Source: Pontiella agarivorans (GTDB lineage Bacteria; Verrucomicrobiota; Kiritimatiellia; Kiritimatiellales; Pontiellaceae). Taken from it: 64,000 bases of DNA. The notes beneath the pieces were generated by a model that was not told the DNA's origin, made no database searches, and saw only the letters and a program-made list of their open reading frames with translations. The stretch spans positions 1 to 64,000 of the forward strand of contig NZ_JARVCO010000002.1 in the NCBI RefSeq assembly GCF_034531395.1, in the 5' to 3' direction. Below are positions 60,157 to 64,000 of the stretch, one piece after another (within the stretch, counting starts at the first letter, position 1; every line of letters begins with the position of its first letter). A program made the position numbers and the translations under genes.

Positions 60157-60211
60157 GCAGGTAAACATATAGAATTATGCTGGGGATAAATTGGGAATAG
60201 CGGGAGATGCA

Positions 60212-61984
60212 ATGAAGTTAACTGAATGGAAGAGCGTTTTGTTTCTGTGCTGCGCAGTAATGTTTGCGGCAGAAACTTTTGCGGGCCGGAAAACAACGGC
60301 CAACGGGAAAAATCTGATCTGGATTATCACCGATGAGCACAATTTACGGACGTTAGGCTGCTATCGGGATTTGATGTCGCCGGACCAAGCCTATATGTGG
60401 GGCGAGGGGAATGCCGTGGAAACGCCCTATATTGATTCATTGGCGGAAAACGGAACGCTGTTCAGCCGAATGCATGCCAGCACTCCGACCTGTACACCTT
60501 CACGAGGTTCAATGTTTACGGGGATCTACGGGCATAATCTGACCGTGCATAACAATTCAACCAAAGTCGGAGACGGGAAATATCTTCGTTCGGATATTAT
60601 AACGATCTTTGATGTGTTGAAGGATGCCGGATATCTGACGGGTTATGCCGGGAAATGGCATTTGGGAGAACATCACCCGCTGGAAGAAAAACGGAAACAT
60701 GGAAAGTGGTGGGAACCTTACCCTCTGGACGATCCCAGTGATTCTTATGGAATTATCCATAATAAATTTATGTTCAACGGCGGCCATGAAAAGTGGTACG
60801 GCATGGTTGAGAATGGAAAACCGGCCAAGGCTAATGGGCTTGATACACCGACAACGGATGGTGATCCGTATTTGGTCTGGGTTCGGGAACCGAAACTTGA
60901 TCACTATAAAACTGAAAACGGTGAGCGGTTTGATGACCGGATTCATGATGAAAAGGTGGATGGAAAGCTGCCGTTTTATTCTGATGGGAACACCACAACA
61001 GTTCGATTTCAGACGGATTGGTTAGTTGATCGGGCCAAAGAGTTTATTTCTGACTTCAAAAAGGATGATGCCTATTCCTCGTTTTTCTATGTGCTCAGCA
61101 TTCCGGATCCGCATTCGGGAGATCGGGTTCGCGCTCCTTATAATTCCATGTACACGAATATGGCGTTTGAATTGCCGAAAACATGGAACGATCCCAATCA
61201 TAATCCTGAGAACCCCTATAAAGCCGATGCGAACAATCCAAAATGGATTGAAGCTGATGGAAAGGCTGCTGATGTACATGATTCCAGGGACAAGGGCTAT
61301 TATACTATTCAGGATAATATTGCGCAGTATTTCGGCATGGTGAAGTGTATCGATGATAATGTCGGCCGCCTCATAAAGCATCTCGAAAAGGAGGCCCTGC
61401 TGAAGGATACGGTCATTCTCTTTACTTCGGATCACGGGGATCTTTTTGGTGAACACCGTCGGGTCAATAAAGGAACTCCGCATGATATGTCGCTGCGAAT
61501 TCCATTTGTTCTGGTGGACGGAAGCCAGCTGGTCAACCCAGTGGTGAATCATAATCCGATGGTGCCTCGGGGAAAAGTTATTGAACAGGCGGGCAATACG
61601 ATTGATTGGATGGAGACGTTTTTGAGTTTGCTGGAGGTGAATCCTATTCCGGAAACACCGGGACGCGATCTGACTCCGTTGTTTGATCCGGAAAACCTTG
61701 CGGACTGGAATGATGTAACAGTAACCCGGAAATATTGGAATGCAGCTGTGGATTCACGTCATAAGCTGGTCATTGATTTTTACGGTAAAGAGACTTGGCT
61801 GCTGGATAATGAACGCGACCCTGATGAAGTGATTAATTTCATTGATGATCCCGCCTATGATCCCGTTGTCCGAAAACTAGCCAAGGCCATTAAGGTCTAT
61901 ATGGTTGAAAATGACTCCCCGGATAAAGAGGTAAGTGAAGAAATCGAACGCCTGCTTTCCCGCTCACAAAGATCAGATATTTAA
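60212..61984 (+). CDS. Secreted sulfatase, choline-sulfatase-like branch, motif CTPSR
   Basis: 590 aa from ATG 60212 (GGGAG at 60202-60206). Signal peptide SVLFLCCAVMFAAETFA, LIWIITDEHNLRTLGCYRD, with DE in place of DD. An inserted segment (PDQAYMWGEGNAVETP) precedes the formylglycine site C94 in CTPSR, followed by GSMFTGIYG. GKWHLGEHHPLEEK and FTSDHGDLFGEHR complete the site. It is related to the gene at 5191 (TDEH, insert, DHG, and matching QYFGMVKCIDDNVGR / QYHGMVKCIDDNVGR segments) but about 80 residues longer, with extra acidic inserts. It is the first gene of a plus-strand run continuing to the window end. Confidence 0.92.
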   Translation: MKLTEWKSVLFLCCAVMFAAETFAGRKTTANGKNLIWIITDEHNLRTLGCYRDLMSPDQAYMWGEGNAVETPYIDSLAENGTLFSRMHASTPTCTPSRGSMFTGIYGHNLTVHNNSTKVGDGKYLRSDIITIFDVLKDAGYLTGYAGKWHLGEHHPLEEKRKHGKWWEPYPLDDPSDSYGIIHNKFMFNGGHEKWYGMVENGKPAKANGLDTPTTDGDPYLVWVREPKLDHYKTENGERFDDRIHDEKVDGKLPFYSDGNTTTVRFQTDWLVDRAKEFISDFKKDDAYSSFFYVLSIPDPHSGDRVRAPYNSMYTNMAFELPKTWNDPNHNPENPYKADANNPKWIEADGKAADVHDSRDKGYYTIQDNIAQYFGMVKCIDDNVGRLIKHLEKEALLKDTVILFTSDHGDLFGEHRRVNKGTPHDMSLRIPFVLVDGSQLVNPVVNHNPMVPRGKVIEQAGNTIDWMETFLSLLEVNPIPETPGRDLTPLFDPENLADWNDVTVTRKYWNAAVDSRHKLVIDFYGKETWLLDNERDPDEVINFIDDPAYDPVVRKLAKAIKVYMVENDSPDKEVSEEIERLLSRSQRSDI

Positions 61985-62022
61985 TGATTCTCGGAAACAT
62001 GAATTAAACAGAGAGCAAATTG

Positions 62023-63159
62023 ATGAACGTTAAAAATTATGTCGTATATGCGGCCGCATGGATGGTCATTGCTGCTTCGGCCGATGAAAAGAAATCATTG
62101 GTTGACTATTTTCTGCCGATGGAACCGCGGGGCGCGCTGGTGTCGGAAGGGATTTGGGGGGATCCCAATGTGTTGCCGCGTGATATTAATAACGGGCTCG
62201 AAGATGCAAAACTGGAAAACTGGTGCTACTGGGATGGCCGGATTGTGCAAAGCGATGATGGAAAATTCCACCTCTATGCCAGCCGCTGGCCCCAATCCAT
62301 GGCGCATGGAGTCGGATGGAAGGCCGGTTCAAAAGGCATGCATGCTGTCAGCAATCATATTATGGGTCCCTATAAAGATCAGGGCCTGATCTATCCGCAG
62401 TGGCAAGGCGGCAGAGGACATAATCTCATCGGACTTCGTATGCATGACGGGCGCTATGCAGTGGTGACGAGTGAGATTACAGAAGGAGAAATCTTTGTTT
62501 CCGATACACCGGAGGGGCCCTTTGAATTGCTTGGAAAAATCGAGGTGGATGAAAACGGATTTAATAAAGGCCTGGCTCGGTATACCAACAGGGAAAGCCC
62601 TTCATACGGGCATATGTCGAATGTGAAAGTGCTGCTGCGGCATGATGGACGATATATGATTATTCCCCGTTCCACAGCTCCGATGGTCAGTGATGAGGGC
62701 ATTCTCGGCCCCTATAAAATCATGAATGGTCGGATATACGAAAACTACCCTGACCTCCCTCAGACCCAGAACGAAGACCCAACGGTGTGGTATAGCGGAG
62801 GCATGTATCACGTCGTTTATAACCATTGGCCTTCGAAAACTTCGCACCATTTTTCATCTATTGATGGAATAACAGACTGGAAATACCGGGGCATTGCTTT
62901 CAAGAAGGACGAAACCAAGATTTTCCGTTATACCGATGGCACCGTTAATGACTGGCAATACATTGAACGTCCGACCGCCTATCTGGATGAACAAACCGGA
63001 CATGTGACTCATTTTATTTTTTCAGTAATTGATGTCAAAAAAGGTCAGGATCGCGCCAATGATAATCATGCCAGTAAGATTGTTGTTGTTCCTTTCGATG
63101 GAGAAGCTTTTGATCGCGATATGCAGGCCCTTGTTAAAGCCGAGAAGGAAGCAGAATAA
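62023..63159 (+). CDS. Secreted beta-propeller glycosidase-like protein (GH43/GH117-type fold)
   Basis: 378 aa from ATG 62023; TTG 62020 is adjacent. Signal peptide VVYAAAWMVIAASA. Blade-like segments are PRDINNGLEDAKLENWCYWD, KFHLYASRWPQ, GPYKDQGLIY, RYAVVTSEITEGEIFVSD, GPFELLGKIE, NVKVLLRHDGRYMIIP, EDPTVWYSGGMYHVVYNHW. It is a shorter paralogue of the protein at 30143, sharing PRDI.NGLED, ASRWP-type motifs and the NHASKIVVVP ending, but without that protein's C-terminal sandwich modules. An endo- or exo-glycosidase of the propeller clans is likely; exact specificity is unknown. It directly abuts the next sulfatase. Confidence 0.72.
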   Translation: MNVKNYVVYAAAWMVIAASADEKKSLVDYFLPMEPRGALVSEGIWGDPNVLPRDINNGLEDAKLENWCYWDGRIVQSDDGKFHLYASRWPQSMAHGVGWKAGSKGMHAVSNHIMGPYKDQGLIYPQWQGGRGHNLIGLRMHDGRYAVVTSEITEGEIFVSDTPEGPFELLGKIEVDENGFNKGLARYTNRESPSYGHMSNVKVLLRHDGRYMIIPRSTAPMVSDEGILGPYKIMNGRIYENYPDLPQTQNEDPTVWYSGGMYHVVYNHWPSKTSHHFSSIDGITDWKYRGIAFKKDETKIFRYTDGTVNDWQYIERPTAYLDEQTGHVTHFIFSVIDVKKGQDRANDNHASKIVVVPFDGEAFDRDMQALVKAEKEAE

Positions 63160-64000
63160 ATGAAAAACATTTTGCTGTTAACCGCGCTGATCGGAGGGCT
63201 TACGGCCCATGCTGAAAAACCCAATATTCTTTTAATCATGGTGGATGATCTGAACCGGTTTGTAGGGTGCTATGACGGACCGGCCATATCGCCTAATATT
63301 GATAAACTGGCGGAAACCGGAGTCAAGTTTGGCAATGCATATTCAGCCTGTCCGTCGTGCAACCCCTCACGCGTTGCGTTGATGACCGGTCTTCGTCCGG
63401 AAAACAGCGGCGTATTCAACAATACCCAGCACTACCGCAAAACCGAGTCCGCAAAGAATTTAACCTCACTACCGGAATTTCTTCAGCAGAATGGATACCA
63501 CACCATTGCCGCCGGTAAAATTTTCCATCACAGAGGAAGAAATCATAATAATCCCGATCCTCTGTCCGATCCGCAATCCTGGAATTTTCAGCCGGGAATC
63601 AGCGCTGAAAAAAGTTTCGGCCACAACTACAGAGCGCGATACTTTGAAGAAAACGGTGACCCCAAATGGCTTGCACGCACCTCCAAAACAGTCGCCCCAA
63701 AAGACCGGAAATCGTTAACAGGAACGTGGGTCTGGGGACCGCTGGAAGAAGATATTAAGCCAACCAACACATTGGATTGGAATGTTGCGGAATGGGGCGC
63801 TGCCTGGCTGAACCGGGACTTTTCGGAACCGCGGGTGGAGGACGCTCCTGCTCCCGATGAGAAACCCTGGCTTCTGGCCTGCGGAATCTTCCGGCCGCAC
63901 ATCCCCTATATCTGCCCTCAGCAATATTTTGATCTCTACACGACCGAAGAAAACAAACACCGATTGGCCCTTCCGGATTTGCCGGAGAATGATTTTGATG
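63160..64000 (+). CDS. Secreted iduronate-2-sulfatase-like sulfatase, motif CNPSR (3' end beyond window)
   Basis: At least 280 codons are open to the window end. The ATG at 63160 directly follows the preceding stop. Signal peptide ILLLTALIGGLTAHA, PNILLIMVDDLNRFVGCYDG. Predicted formylglycine C67 in CNPSR, then VALMTGLRPENSGVFNN. The GK motif reads AAGKIFHHRG, as in the iduronate-2-sulfatase branch where GKxFH replaces GKWH. Also branch-typical are PWLLACGIFRPHIPYICP and the YFDLY segment. It is the only member of this branch in the window. The rest of the enzyme, including the late metal ligands, lies outside. Confidence 0.9.
   Translation, partial: MKNILLLTALIGGLTAHAEKPNILLIMVDDLNRFVGCYDGPAISPNIDKLAETGVKFGNAYSACPSCNPSRVALMTGLRPENSGVFNNTQHYRKTESAKNLTSLPEFLQQNGYHTIAAGKIFHHRGRNHNNPDPLSDPQSWNFQPGISAEKSFGHNYRARYFEENGDPKWLARTSKTVAPKDRKSLTGTWVWGPLEEDIKPTNTLDWNVAEWGAAWLNRDFSEPRVEDAPAPDEKPWLLACGIFRPHIPYICPQQYFDLYTTEENKHRLALPDLPENDFD

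Noticed and set aside
1-64000. CRISPR arrays, tRNA/rRNA genes, insertion sequences
   Set aside because: No regularly spaced repeats, no tRNA-like cloverleaf sequences and no transposase or integrase features were seen. Duplications here are gene-level and lack flanking terminal repeats.

Overview
The window reads as part of a very large sulfated-polysaccharide degradation island, most likely for fucoidan or another sulfated fucan. The host looks like a PVC-group bacterium, with Kiritimatiellales (Pontiella-like) the best guess. The grounds are: 21 secreted formylglycine-type sulfatases (20 complete, one cut by the window end) packed head to tail; no SusC/SusD or TonB-type uptake genes; an ECF sigma factor paired with a PVC-style serine/threonine kinase; and a sodium-symporter-based L-fucose route. 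The taxon is inferred from gene content only.

Layout. 1-508: end of an alpha-L-fucosidase-like protein. 637-15090: eight sulfatases, a complete GH29 alpha-L-fucosidase (6981-8546) and one collapsed sulfatase. 15167-21581: a GH2 enzyme, a beta-helix enzyme and a sulfatase with an extra C-terminal domain. 21787-29909: an AraC regulator diverging from a seven-gene L-fucose oxidation and transport operon. 30143-31816: a beta-propeller glycosidase-like protein. 31989-34617 (minus strand): kinase plus ECF sigma. 34921-37083: a DUF4838-like protein. 37085-50582: two related sulfatase blocks (37.5-46.4 kb and 47.6-50.6 kb) separated by gene fossils. 50640-57296: GH117, sulfatase, propeller protein, lipoprotein, sulfatase. 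57443-60075 (minus strand): response regulator plus histidine kinase. 60212-64000: sulfatase, propeller protein and a truncated iduronate-sulfatase-like gene.

Working together: exported sulfatases would strip sulfate esters. GH29, GH2, beta-helix and propeller glycosidases would release sugars, including L-fucose. The SSS symporter would import the fucose. An aldo/keto reductase, lactonase, enolase-family dehydratase, SDR and RraA-like lyase would convert it to pyruvate plus a C3 product. Nearly all catabolic genes are on the plus strand. The three regulatory systems (AraC; ECF/kinase; two-component) are all on the minus strand, each facing a plus-strand catabolic gene.

The most unusual features are: (i) a 15-bp palindrome, TTCCA-N5-TGGAA, found nine times; (ii) several collapsed sulfatase genes, some keeping only their two ends; (iii) a copy of the sigma factor's own first codons and divergent promoter region placed upstream of a sulfatase block, with a shared TGCACC-N20-TATA motif at three sites; (iv) sulfatases with altered active-site motifs; and (v) a fucose pathway with an RraA-like protein where a FAH-family hydrolase is usual.
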